5,868 bases of DNA from JANQPX01 sp039197065 (GCA_039197065.1 JBCCUL010000067.1:1-5868); one strand, 5' to 3'; shown: positions 1-5,838, counted from the first letter of the stretch. Notes: a model not told the origin generated them from the letters alone. Numbers and translations: made by a program.

Positions 1-181
1 CACAATGATGGGAGGTCGCGCAAGCCTCCATACCGACAAGACATGGTGACAGCTTCTTGAAAAAAGCGATGACCTGGCTGCGTCTCAGTTGCCGACGGAC
101 CACCACTTGTTCGTCAGCGTCCACGCCATGCACCTGAAACATGTTCTTCGCGATATCGATACCAATCGTCATAACATCCAT
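1..181 (-). CDS. IS110-family transposase, N-terminal part (cut by window edge)
   Basis: Reading the minus strand from the ATG at 181-179 gives 60 open codons that run off the window edge. The start MDVMTIGIDIAKNMFQVHGV and the later LVGMEACATSHH are the N-terminal signature of IS110-family DEDD recombinases. The Asp of GIDIAKN (residue 9) and the Glu of GMEA (residue 52) match the first two acidic residues of the RuvC-like DEDD catalytic centre; the other two acids and the C-terminal Tnp domain with its Ser would lie outside the window. The family cuts and rejoins DNA to move its own element, guided by an element-encoded structured RNA. I chose the ATG at 181 because AGAGGGA lies about 10 nt upstream; the in-frame ATG at 172 is an alternative. 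As I recall, relatives have Trp after the His-His; here the codon is TGT (Cys), a possible sign of decay. Family call is firm; intactness is unknown. Confidence 0.88.
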   Translation of the reverse strand, partial: MDVMTIGIDIAKNMFQVHGVDADEQVVVRRQLRRSQVIAFFKKLSPCLVGMEACATSHHC

Positions 182-200
182 CTCGGACGGTTCCCTCTCA

Positions 201-277
201 TGGCTACAAAGCACGAGCCACTCTATGGCACCTCAATGCCGGTGGGGCGCCGTCCACAGCATCATTAGCCGCCGCTA
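201..277 (-). other. Cluster of four short hairpins in the IS110 leader
   Basis: Four perfect small stem-loops follow one another just upstream of the transposase. They are TAGC/GCTA at 266-277 (loop 4), GTGG/CCAC at 242-257 (loop 8), GGCA/TGCC at 227-240 (loop 6) and TGGCT/AGCCA at 201-220 (loop 10). Such density suggests a structured RNA or leader. In IS110-group elements the bridge RNA is encoded upstream of the transposase, while in the IS1111 group the guide RNA lies downstream. Only about 129 nt are available here, shorter than the roughly 177-nt bridge RNA of IS621, so this may be only a translation-attenuating leader. The pairing is seen directly; the function is inference. Confidence 0.4.
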
Positions 278-310
278 GGATCTACACGGTGTCAAAGAGT
301 TTCTTGGTAT

Positions 311-1477
311 TCAGCTCTTATCTTGATTCGCAAAAAGTGCCGTCGCTTCGTTGAGTCCATCCAACTGGTGGGTTCCGAGCGGCTGCAGACCGTCGCCCAG
401 AAGGTCGTTGATGGCAGCGCTAACCACCACCGGCCTCCCGACGTTCTTCGCATGATCCAGAATGCGGCTGCCGCGATTGACCGCTGGTCCGATCACTGTG
501 AAGTCGAGGCAGGATCGGCCACCGATATTGCCGTAGACAACGGAGCCGATATCGAGCGATGCTGCCATGGTGAGCGGCTCGCCGCCCCAACGCGCCCTTA
601 GCTTGCGGTTACTCTCATCGAGATCGGCAAATGCCCGTTGGATCGCCACCATGGCGTTCCTGGCGGCCGTTGGCGCCGTGACCTCGACATCCACGGGAAA
701 GACGGCAAGCACGCCATCCCCGATGAACTTGAGGACATCGCCGCCCCGGTAGTGCACGGCGTCGACCACCGCTTCGAAATAGGCATCGAGCGCCGCCAGC
801 AGGTCGGAGGGCGGCCAGGCGAGCGATTTGGCGTTGAAGCCGCGAAGGTCGGTCTGCAGGATGACAGCTTCGATCTTGCGGGTATCGCCATGCTGGACGG
901 CGCCTCCAAGGACCTCCTTGCCCGGCCCAGCGCCGAGATAGGTTTCGAGCATGATGCGCACCGTCCTCCTTTCGGCGCGCAACGCGAAAGGCGGGCCCAG
1001 AAAAGAGGTCAGCGACGTCAGGAGGGCGATGTCGTTCTCAGTGAATCCACCCGGTGCATCGCTGGTCCAGCTGACGCCCGGCGTGATCATGCCGTGGGCG
1101 GGAATGAGCGCGTTGATGAAGTCAGTGCCGCCTTTAGCCTTAAGTTCGCGGAGCAAGGGTAAGCCGGGATCGTCGAGATCCATAAGATGAACTCGAAGCG
1201 GCCCGTCGCGATCAAGCGAGGCCTTGTAAGGGCTTTCGAGGAATTCCGCACTTTCCTCGAAGCCATGGGGTCGCGGCATGATCGAGACGCCCTGATCGCG
1301 CCACCAGTAGAGCGTGTGGCCCAGATAGAGCGGGTGCAGCATGGGGAACTGCATCACGTCCCGCCAAAGCGGCAGGCCGAGACCGATCAGGCTTTGGCAG
1401 AGGCCGTCGAACAGCGCGCCGTCATCGGCTCGATGATCGTTGAACAGCGCCTCCAGCGCAGGGATCAAGCGCTCCAC
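311..1477 (-). CDS. Class III adenylate cyclase with N-terminal sensory-type domain
   Basis: 388-aa soluble protein predicted to make cAMP from ATP in the cytoplasm. The C-terminal half (about residues 200-350) is a class III nucleotidyl cyclase domain with the key residues present: metal-binding Asp210 in TDLRGF and Asp254 in FIGDG, adenine-selecting Lys250 and Asp325 (DFTVIG), and transition-state Asn334 and Arg338 (AVNRGSR). The Lys/Asp pair favours ATP over GTP. Residues 20-170 resemble the N-terminal GAF-like region common in rhizobial cyclases (LGLPLWRD, GTDFINALIP, DAPGGFTENDI); its ligand is unknown. No membrane helix is visible. The start is the GTG at 1477-1475, preceded by GGAAGG at 6-nt spacing. 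It overlaps the DMT gene stop by one base (TAGTG), so translation is probably coupled. An upstream in-frame start at 1669 would add 64 residues that only shadow the DMT gene. It is the last gene of the operon; the C-terminus looks complete despite the nearby IS. Confidence 0.9.
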   Translation of the reverse strand: MERLIPALEALFNDHRADDGALFDGLCQSLIGLGLPLWRDVMQFPMLHPLYLGHTLYWWRDQGVSIMPRPHGFEESAEFLESPYKASLDRDGPLRVHLMDLDDPGLPLLRELKAKGGTDFINALIPAHGMITPGVSWTSDAPGGFTENDIALLTSLTSFLGPPFALRAERRTVRIMLETYLGAGPGKEVLGGAVQHGDTRKIEAVILQTDLRGFNAKSLAWPPSDLLAALDAYFEAVVDAVHYRGGDVLKFIGDGVLAVFPVDVEVTAPTAARNAMVAIQRAFADLDESNRKLRARWGGEPLTMAASLDIGSVVYGNIGGRSCLDFTVIGPAVNRGSRILDHAKNVGRPVVVSAAINDLLGDGLQPLGTHQLDGLNEATALFANQDKS

Positions 1478-2403
1478 TATCGACCTTCCCGCGCGATCCA
1501 CGGCGACGACAGCATCAGTGCCACGCCGAACAGCGTGATCGCGGCCCCGCCCAGTTCCAAAGGTTGCACCACCTCTCCCAGAACCATCCAGCCGAGCAGC
1601 AGCGCGATCACCGGCCCGACATAGAAAAAGCTGTTCGCGACCGCAGCCGTGACCTGCGGCAGCATCCACACGAACGCACTATAGCCGAGCAGCGAGCCCA
1701 CGACGATCAGGTAGGCCAGCGCGGCCCAGGCCTGGAGGGAGACCGACGTAAGAGCGAAGCCGTCGAGTTCACCGAAAAGCGTACTCATCGCCAGGAGAAC
1801 GGCGCTCGCCGGCATCATCTGCAGAACTGTCGCGACCAGCGCGTTTTCCGGCCGCATCATGGTCGCAGCATGATGCATGCCAGCACCCCAGGCAAGCGTT
1901 CCAGCAAGAATCAGGACGATGCCTCGGGTCATGCCCGGCATGCCCAGGCCAGGCGCGATCAGCAGCATCAGCCCGAAAAGCCCGAGCAGGATGCCTGCGA
2001 GAGCCAGCCCGCGCGGTCGATGGCCGCTGAAGGTCCAGGCGATCAGCGCGGTCATCAACGGGGCAGTGGCGGCCAGGAGGGCGGCATAGCCGGCACCTAC
2101 ATATTGCACGCCGGCGACGATCAGCCCCTGGCCGAGCACCAGGAACAAAAGGCCGGACAAGCAGGCGTCCCGGCATTGCCGGAAGCTCGGACGCGACAGC
2201 GGCCACCTCATCGCGATCAGGACCAGCAGCAGGAGCACGCTCGCGAGGCCGACCCGAAGGGACATCATCAGGAAGGGAGGGAGCGCGCTGACCGCGATCT
2301 TGAAGCCGAGAAAATTAGCGCCCGCCGTCACCCAGGTGATGACGAGCGCTAGGTGAACACCGGCCGAGGGCAAGCGCCGATCGATCATGCCGGTGCCGGG
2401 CAC
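1477..2403 (-). CDS. EamA/DMT-superfamily inner-membrane transporter
   Basis: 308-aa, very hydrophobic protein with ten predicted membrane helices, at about residues 15-37, 41-63, 80-98, 103-125, 131-151, 160-177, 189-207, 224-245, 251-273 and 282-300. This is the two-times-five arrangement of the drug/metabolite transporter superfamily with duplicated EamA domains. Family hallmarks are the LGxxxxxAGVQYVGAGYAALLAATAPL-type segment at 90-116 and the matching second-repeat segment ending FFYVGPVIALLLGWMVLGE at 259-277. Family members move metabolites such as amino acids or their derivatives, often outward; the substrate here cannot be told. The start is a GTG at 2403-2401, with GGAGAG eight bases upstream, and only 4 nt after the SnoaL-like gene stop; an ATG at 2388 is possible but has no good ribosome site. 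Its stop codon overlaps the cyclase start, so it sits in the middle of a coupled operon. Confidence 0.92.
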   Translation of the reverse strand: MPGTGMIDRRLPSAGVHLALVITWVTAGANFLGFKIAVSALPPFLMMSLRVGLASVLLLLVLIAMRWPLSRPSFRQCRDACLSGLLFLVLGQGLIVAGVQYVGAGYAALLAATAPLMTALIAWTFSGHRPRGLALAGILLGLFGLMLLIAPGLGMPGMTRGIVLILAGTLAWGAGMHHAATMMRPENALVATVLQMMPASAVLLAMSTLFGELDGFALTSVSLQAWAALAYLIVVGSLLGYSAFVWMLPQVTAAVANSFFYVGPVIALLLGWMVLGEVVQPLELGGAAITLFGVALMLSSPWIAREGR

Positions 2404-2407
2404 GCGG

Positions 2408-2968
2408 TCAGCTCTCCGGCACAGTGTCGCGAACGAAGGCGTTGCCGCGCTCGGCCGTGGCAGTGAAGGTCATGGAGGTCACGCGCCATCCGTCCTCCTG
2501 TCGCTCGAAACCATGCTCATAAGTCCCCCAGACTTCCCAAAGCGGGTTGCCGCCATTCTCCGGTAAGGCACCAGCCTCCATGCGATTCCAGGCATAGCCG
2601 TGGGACAGCATGACAGCGCTATCGATGCCGGTGAAGCTGACGCGATGATTGCCGCGCAGATGGAAGCTGGTCTTCGACGGCTTCAGGTTCGTGGCCCAGC
2701 CGTCGACCAGCGCGTCCGCCGGGATGGTGGCAGGCTCGCCGCCGATCAGCGAGGTGAAGTCGACGGCAATCTCGTCCGTGAACAAGGAGCGCACGAGATC
2801 CCAATCCTTACCGTCGACGCCGGCGTCGATGGCATCGGCGACGCGGATCATCTCCTGGATGTCGGCGAGCCTGCCGGCGGTGATGGGGTCGCCCGCCGGC
2901 CGCGGCGTATCCGCGCCGGCCGGTGCAGCGAGCAAAAAGACGGTCAGACCGTGAGCGAGAAAACGCAT
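2408..2968 (-). CDS. Exported SnoaL-like (NTF2-fold) protein
   Basis: 186-aa protein with a Sec signal peptide: MRFLAH, hydrophobic GLTVFLLAAPAGA, likely cleaved after Ala19 before DTPRP. The mature part matches the SnoaL-like/NTF2 fold: helix DIQEMIRVADAIDAGVDGKDWDLVRSLF at about 43-70, the strand region VDFTS, a SFHLRGNH segment, and strands ending EDGWRVTSMTF. The family includes polyketide cyclases, ketosteroid-isomerase-like enzymes, dehydratases and many uncharacterised members; no specific reaction can be assigned. Export is unusual compared with the cytoplasmic enzymes of the family and fits the Tat-exported SDR encoded 30 nt upstream. The start is the ATG at 2968-2966, with GGAG at 7-nt spacing and a signal peptide directly after it; a TTG at 2986 would add six residues with no better ribosome site. 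Confidence 0.85.
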   Translation of the reverse strand: MRFLAHGLTVFLLAAPAGADTPRPAGDPITAGRLADIQEMIRVADAIDAGVDGKDWDLVRSLFTDEIAVDFTSLIGGEPATIPADALVDGWATNLKPSKTSFHLRGNHRVSFTGIDSAVMLSHGYAWNRMEAGALPENGGNPLWEVWGTYEHGFERQEDGWRVTSMTFTATAERGNAFVRDTVPES

Positions 2969-2998
2969 GGTCGAACTCCGTCGCAAGAGGAAAAAAAT

Positions 2999-3940
2999 TC
3001 AGGCAAGCTGGCCGCCGGTGACGTCCAGGTCCATGCCGTTGATGGACGTCGCTTCATCGGAGGCGAGGAACCTCACGGCGCGCGCCATCTCCAGGGCGGT
3101 CATGATGCGCGGCGTGACGAAATTGGGCGCCATGGCCTCGTAGGTCAGACCCTGATACTCGAAGGACCGGCGTAGCATCGGCGTGTCGACCGCAAGCGGC
3201 GAGATCGAGTTGATGCGGATATTATCCTTCGCGCTGACCGATGCCGCCGCCTTGGTCAGGCCGATGACGGCGTGCTTGGAGGCATTGTAGTGCGCGGTGG
3301 TGCTGAAACCGCGATGCGCCGCCACGGACGCCATGTTGATGATCATCCCGCCGCCCTGGGCGGTCATGACCGGCAGCGCGTATTTCATGCCGTGGAACAC
3401 GCCGTCTACATTGGTCGCGATCATGTCCCGATAGTTCTCGATGGGGATATCGGCGAGCGGGGCCGGGGTCATGAAGATGCCCGCATTGTTGAACAGCACG
3501 TCGAGCCGGCCATAGGTCGCACCAGCGGCCTCGATAAACGCCTCGACCTGCGCCAGATCGCGCACGTCCGTCTGCCGCCAGGTCGCCTCGCCGCCGGCCT
3601 CCCGGATCGAGGCTTCAACCTCCTTGCCGAGCGTGTCCCTTCTCGCGCAGAACAGGACACTCGCTCCCTCCATAGCAAAGGCGCGAGCGGTCGCTTCGCC
3701 GATTCCGGAATTGCCACCGGTGACCGCGACCACCTTGCCGGCGAACCGTCCGTCCTGATCGGCGTTCGTGCGCGGCTCGGGCGGATTCAGGCTATTGGCC
3801 AGAACCGGCGACGCCAGGGCCGCCGCACCGAACCCCACGATGCCGACGCCACCGCCGGCCAGAAAGCTGCGGCGCGCCACTTGCCCTTCGTTCTGATCGT
3901 CCGGACTAGCCTGGCCAAGGTCTCGCTTGCTCATCATCAT
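2999..3940 (-). CDS. Tat-exported short-chain dehydrogenase/reductase (classical SDR)
   Basis: 313-aa NAD(P)-dependent oxidoreductase, first gene of the operon. The N-terminus carries a twin-arginine signal (ARRSFLAGG, Arg23-Arg24), a hydrophobic glycine/alanine segment to about residue 48, and a likely cut after SPVLA49. The SDR domain follows: cofactor loop TGGNSGIG (74-81), Arg100-Arg101 after the second strand (suggesting NADP(H)), Asp125 for the adenine, NNAG (151-154), and the catalytic set Asn177, Ser205, Tyr218 and Lys222 (YNASK). The usual Pro-Gly after strand six is Pro-Leu (SPLAVDTPM, 247-255). Tat would export the folded enzyme with its cofactor bound. The substrate is unknown: SDR sequence alone does not give it. 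The start is the first of three consecutive ATGs, with GGAGG six bases upstream. It faces the divergent LysR gene, the probable regulator, and is followed 30 nt later by the SnoaL-like gene. Confidence 0.93.
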   Translation of the reverse strand: MMMSKRDLGQASPDDQNEGQVARRSFLAGGGVGIVGFGAAALASPVLANSLNPPEPRTNADQDGRFAGKVVAVTGGNSGIGEATARAFAMEGASVLFCARRDTLGKEVEASIREAGGEATWRQTDVRDLAQVEAFIEAAGATYGRLDVLFNNAGIFMTPAPLADIPIENYRDMIATNVDGVFHGMKYALPVMTAQGGGMIINMASVAAHRGFSTTAHYNASKHAVIGLTKAAASVSAKDNIRINSISPLAVDTPMLRRSFEYQGLTYEAMAPNFVTPRIMTALEMARAVRFLASDEATSINGMDLDVTGGQLA

Positions 3941-4073
3941 CTTTTTCCTCCGTTCAACGCTCGCCCGTGGAATCGGCAGGGGCGTTTTGTTGTCTCGTCG
4001 GATAGATGCTGGTCATAAGCCATCATTTCCAATACTGTTTTATGCCATTAACGATGCAATTAAGGCATGTCAC
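3941..4073. promoter_or_regulatory. Divergent promoter/operator region between the SDR operon and the LysR gene
   Basis: This 133-nt region must hold the promoters of both the leftward operon and the rightward LysR gene. The half nearer LysR is AT-richer than its surroundings and has dyads: CATAA (4014-4018) with TTATG (4040-4044), and ATGCC (4042-4046) with GGCAT (4064-4068), the latter flanking two TTAA tetramers. GCCAT is repeated directly at 4019-4023 and 4044-4048. LysR-type regulators classically bind such imperfect dyads in the divergent promoter of their target. The AAGG at 4062-4065 within the second dyad is also the likely LysR ribosome site, which would suit autorepression. I could not assign -35/-10 boxes with confidence. 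Confidence 0.55.
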
Positions 4074-4988
4074 ATGGATCTTCGTCAGCTCCGCTACTTC
4101 CTGGCCGTTGCCGATGAGCTGAACATCGGCCGGGCAGCGGAACGGCTGCACATCGTCCAGCCCGCCTTGTCGCGCCAGATACAGGCGCTTGAGGCGGAGC
4201 TGGGCGTGCGCCTGCTAGACCGGCTGCCGAGAGGCGTTCGCCTTACCGCCGCCGGCGAGCGCCTGGCGACCGACGCTCAACGCCTGCTCATCGATTTGGA
4301 GGATACTTCCGATCGTGTGCGCCGTACTGGGCAGGGCAAGCTTGGCGCGCTCAACATTGGCTTCGTGGACACCATGTCCTGGGGCGGCCTGATCCCGGCA
4401 ACCCTGCAGGTCCTGCAACGCGACCACGCGGGCATCGCACTTCGCCTGGTGGACATGAGCTCACTCGACCAGCTCGCCGCAATACGGGACGGCCGCCTTG
4501 ATGCCGGCTTCGCCTTTTACCGCGATCCCGGCGATCGCACGCTCGACGGCATGACCGTGATCGACGATCGCATCACGCTCGCCGTTTCGAAGGGGTCGAC
4601 GCTGGCGTCGCGCTCATCGGTGCGTCTTCGGGATCTGGAAGATCTACCGTTCATCAGCTTTCCGCGGCAGGCGGCACCGCGTTTCTTTGACGATCTTCGA
4701 AAGGCCTTCGACCGGCATGGCTTTCAGCCCGATGTTGCCCATGAGGGCATGACCACGATCTCGATTCTCGGCCTGGTCGGCGCCGGCCTCGGGGTTGCCT
4801 TCCAGCCCCAGTCCACCGAACATCGAAAGCCGGACAGCGTCACCCTGCTGCCTGTCGACGATCTGGATCTAGCGGTCAGGACGGAACTGGTCTGGCGTGC
4901 CGACAGCACATCGCCAACAATGGCGATTCTGAAAACGATCGTCACCCGATGCCTTGCGAAGAAAAGTCCCGCACAGAAACAGAGTTAG
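4074..4988 (+). CDS. LysR-type transcriptional regulator
   Basis: 304-aa DNA-binding regulator of normal LysR length. The winged helix-turn-helix occupies residues 1-60 (MDLRQLRYFLAVADELNIGR, then AAERLHIVQPALSRQIQALE and LGVRLLDR), followed by a linker helix and an effector-binding domain from about 90 to 295 with the usual two-lobed periplasmic-binding-protein fold (GALNIGFVDT; GLVGAGLGVAFQPQ near 233-246). The N-terminal style resembles regulators of aromatic or organic-acid catabolism, but the effector cannot be read. The start is the ATG at 4074, where the canonical MDLRQLRYF begins, with AAGG at 8-nt spacing; the frame stays open upstream to 3927 but that part is not LysR-like and crosses the SDR start. 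Divergent from the SDR-SnoaL-DMT-cyclase operon, it probably controls that operon and itself. Confidence 0.95.
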   Translation: MDLRQLRYFLAVADELNIGRAAERLHIVQPALSRQIQALEAELGVRLLDRLPRGVRLTAAGERLATDAQRLLIDLEDTSDRVRRTGQGKLGALNIGFVDTMSWGGLIPATLQVLQRDHAGIALRLVDMSSLDQLAAIRDGRLDAGFAFYRDPGDRTLDGMTVIDDRITLAVSKGSTLASRSSVRLRDLEDLPFISFPRQAAPRFFDDLRKAFDRHGFQPDVAHEGMTTISILGLVGAGLGVAFQPQSTEHRKPDSVTLLPVDDLDLAVRTELVWRADSTSPTMAILKTIVTRCLAKKSPAQKQS

Positions 4989-5002
4989 GCCCCCTTGATT
5001 GG

Positions 5003-5027
5003 TGTCGAATGAATAACGCATTCGGTG
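5003..5027 (+). terminator. Hairpin after the LysR gene, possible transcription terminator
   Basis: CGAATG (5006-5011) pairs perfectly with CATTCG (5019-5024) around a seven-base loop, and three flanking G-T pairs extend the stem. It begins 14 nt after the LysR stop codon. There is no T-run after it, so it is not a standard intrinsic terminator; it may slow transcription or protect the 3' end. Confidence 0.35.
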
Positions 5028-5206
5028 GATGGTCATGCGGATTTATCGCCTGATCGTCGCGGCTCCTAGAGCCAGGCAGCTATTGGCACCAACGCGAATC
5101 GAGGCTTCTGGCAGAAAGCGGCCTGAAAGCTGACGCAACTAACGAGATCGCGCCCTAGGGTCCGGTTGCCGGCCCGTTCTCCGCGCTGCGAGCTGGGCGC
5201 CCTAAT

Positions 5207-5233
5207 AAACATCTTGACCCAAGATGGATGTTT
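5207..5233. promoter_or_regulatory. Nested dyad upstream of the secreted-protein gene
   Basis: CATCTTG (5210-5216) and CAAGATG (5220-5226) form a perfect seven-base dyad with a three-base centre. AAACATC (5207-5213) and GATGTTT (5227-5233) form a second seven-base dyad offset by two bases, so the two pairings compete. The site is about 100 nt upstream of the secreted-protein start. It may be an operator or an RNA hairpin; the lack of a following T-run argues against a rightward terminator. Confidence 0.4.
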
Positions 5234-5334
5234 CTGAACGGACATATTCGTTTCACCATCGACGTCAGCTCTTGGATGTTGAACCGAAGGGGGTCGCTCA
5301 GCGTATAGATTCATCATCGTATGCGGAGACCGTC

Positions 5335-5838
5335 ATGAGGCTAAACGCACTATTGGCAGTGTGTGTTTGTTGGGCGTCACCTTCATTTGCTGACGTGCAA
5401 GTCCGCTTTGATGAAGGAGCGCCTAAGGACCACTTTACAATCTCGAATATCGACGGCTGTTCTCTGGGCGCAACGGCCATAACGATCGATCTTCGAGGGT
5501 CACCTTATGGGCTTATCTTCGACGTCACCGGCCGTGGTGCCGGCGTCGAAGTGTTTCAGCCTTTTGAGCTTTCGCAGGGAGGCGAAAACCTGAAGGCCCT
5601 CCCAGAGGTCTTGGACGGTGACAATCAGCTAACACTCGATCTCAACGGTCTGGCAGCCGGCGCGTCCATATCGTTTACGATCGATGTCGATGATACTGCC
5701 AACAACCGCGAGATAACGGTTTCCGGTGCAGAAATCATGGGCGCAGGTGTCGTCGTCCGAACTCAGGTTAGCTCGTCGACGGCCTCCTTCAATGAAGACG
5801 CCATTGCCAATGTCGTGATGTCGAGTTGCACGTCATGA
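5335..5838 (+). CDS. Small secreted protein resembling 'aggregation factor core' proteins
   Basis: 167-aa predicted exported protein. The signal peptide is MRLNALLAVCVCWASPSFA, with likely cleavage after Ala19 before DVQVRFDEG. The mature part is acidic and strand-rich (VRFDEGAPKDHFTISN, ITIDLRGSPYGLIFDVTGRG, ISFTIDVDD, REITVSGAEI), and two cysteines remain, Cys42 and Cys165, that could form a disulphide. The pattern RFDEGAPKDxFT...GSPYGLIFDVTG...GVEVFQP...LDLxGL...ITVSGAEI, ending in CTS, matches alphaproteobacterial proteins that databases label 'aggregation factor core' after a sponge adhesion protein. That name comes from similarity; the bacterial function is not established, and my match is from memory of the family. 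The start is the ATG at 5335, with GGAG six bases upstream and the signal peptide directly after it; an in-frame upstream start at 5224 would bury the signal. It appears to be transcribed on its own. Confidence 0.75.
   Translation: MRLNALLAVCVCWASPSFADVQVRFDEGAPKDHFTISNIDGCSLGATAITIDLRGSPYGLIFDVTGRGAGVEVFQPFELSQGGENLKALPEVLDGDNQLTLDLNGLAAGASISFTIDVDDTANNREITVSGAEIMGAGVVVRTQVSSSTASFNEDAIANVVMSSCTS

Larger units (their letters stand above)
1..310 (-). mobile_element. IS110-family insertion sequence, 5' end; outer boundary not determined
   Basis: The transposase start implies that the upstream end of an insertion sequence lies between 182 and roughly 310. The element has inserted downstream of the cyclase gene, which keeps a normal-looking C-terminus, so no neighbouring gene appears broken. 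IS110 elements generally lack long terminal inverted repeats and often make no clear target duplication, so the exact end cannot be read from one copy. 310 is given only as the outer limit set by the cyclase stop codon. Confidence 0.6.
4989..5334. other. Gene-free spacer of 346 nt with several hairpins
   Basis: No convincing gene lies here. Inside are a hairpin right after the LysR stop (5003-5027), a small one GGCTC/GAGCC at 5061-5073 (loop 3), a palindromic CCCTAGGG at 5153-5160, and a stronger dyad at 5207-5233. The final 100 nt must contain the promoter and leader of the small secreted protein gene. A minus-strand frame at 5066-5317 is open for 83 codons but has no family resemblance or ribosome site. 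Its translated sequence (GRDLVSCVSFQAAFCQKP) is reminiscent of spurious short 'hypothetical proteins' annotated from repeated intergenic DNA in alphaproteobacteria, so part of the spacer may be a dispersed repeat; that is a weak inference. Confidence 0.6.

Noticed and set aside
299..309. Tiny AAGA/TCTT hairpin just after the cyclase stop as a terminator
   Set aside because: Four A-T-rich pairs without a T-run is too weak to support a terminator call.
1478..1669. 64-residue N-terminal extension of the cyclase reading frame
   Set aside because: It lies wholly inside the DMT transporter gene in another frame, is low-complexity Arg/Gly/Ala-rich, and the GTG at 1477 has a good ribosome site and stop-start overlap.
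1564..2352. Long plus-strand open frame opposite the transporter gene
   Set aside because: Its product is rich in Gln, Arg, His and Glu with no recognisable domain, typical of the antisense shadow of a hydrophobic membrane protein gene in GC-rich DNA.
2600..3175. Plus-strand open frame across the SnoaL-like/SDR junction
   Set aside because: It spans two well-supported minus-strand genes, has no family resemblance and is explained by GC-rich antisense bias.
3272..4018. Plus-strand open frame of 248 codons opposite the SDR gene
   Set aside because: Antisense to a gene with clear SDR motifs; the His/Arg-rich product has no domain.
3927..4073. 49-residue N-terminal extension of the LysR regulator
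   Set aside because: LysR proteins begin at MDLRQLRYF; the extension covers the divergent promoter and overlaps the SDR start.
5066..5317. 83-codon minus-strand frame in the spacer
   Set aside because: No clear ribosome site and no domain, and it overlaps the leader of the secreted-protein gene; more like noncoding repeat DNA.
5224..5334. Upstream in-frame start for the secreted protein
   Set aside because: It would put 37 polar residues before a clear signal peptide, and the ATG at 5335 has GGAG at ideal spacing.
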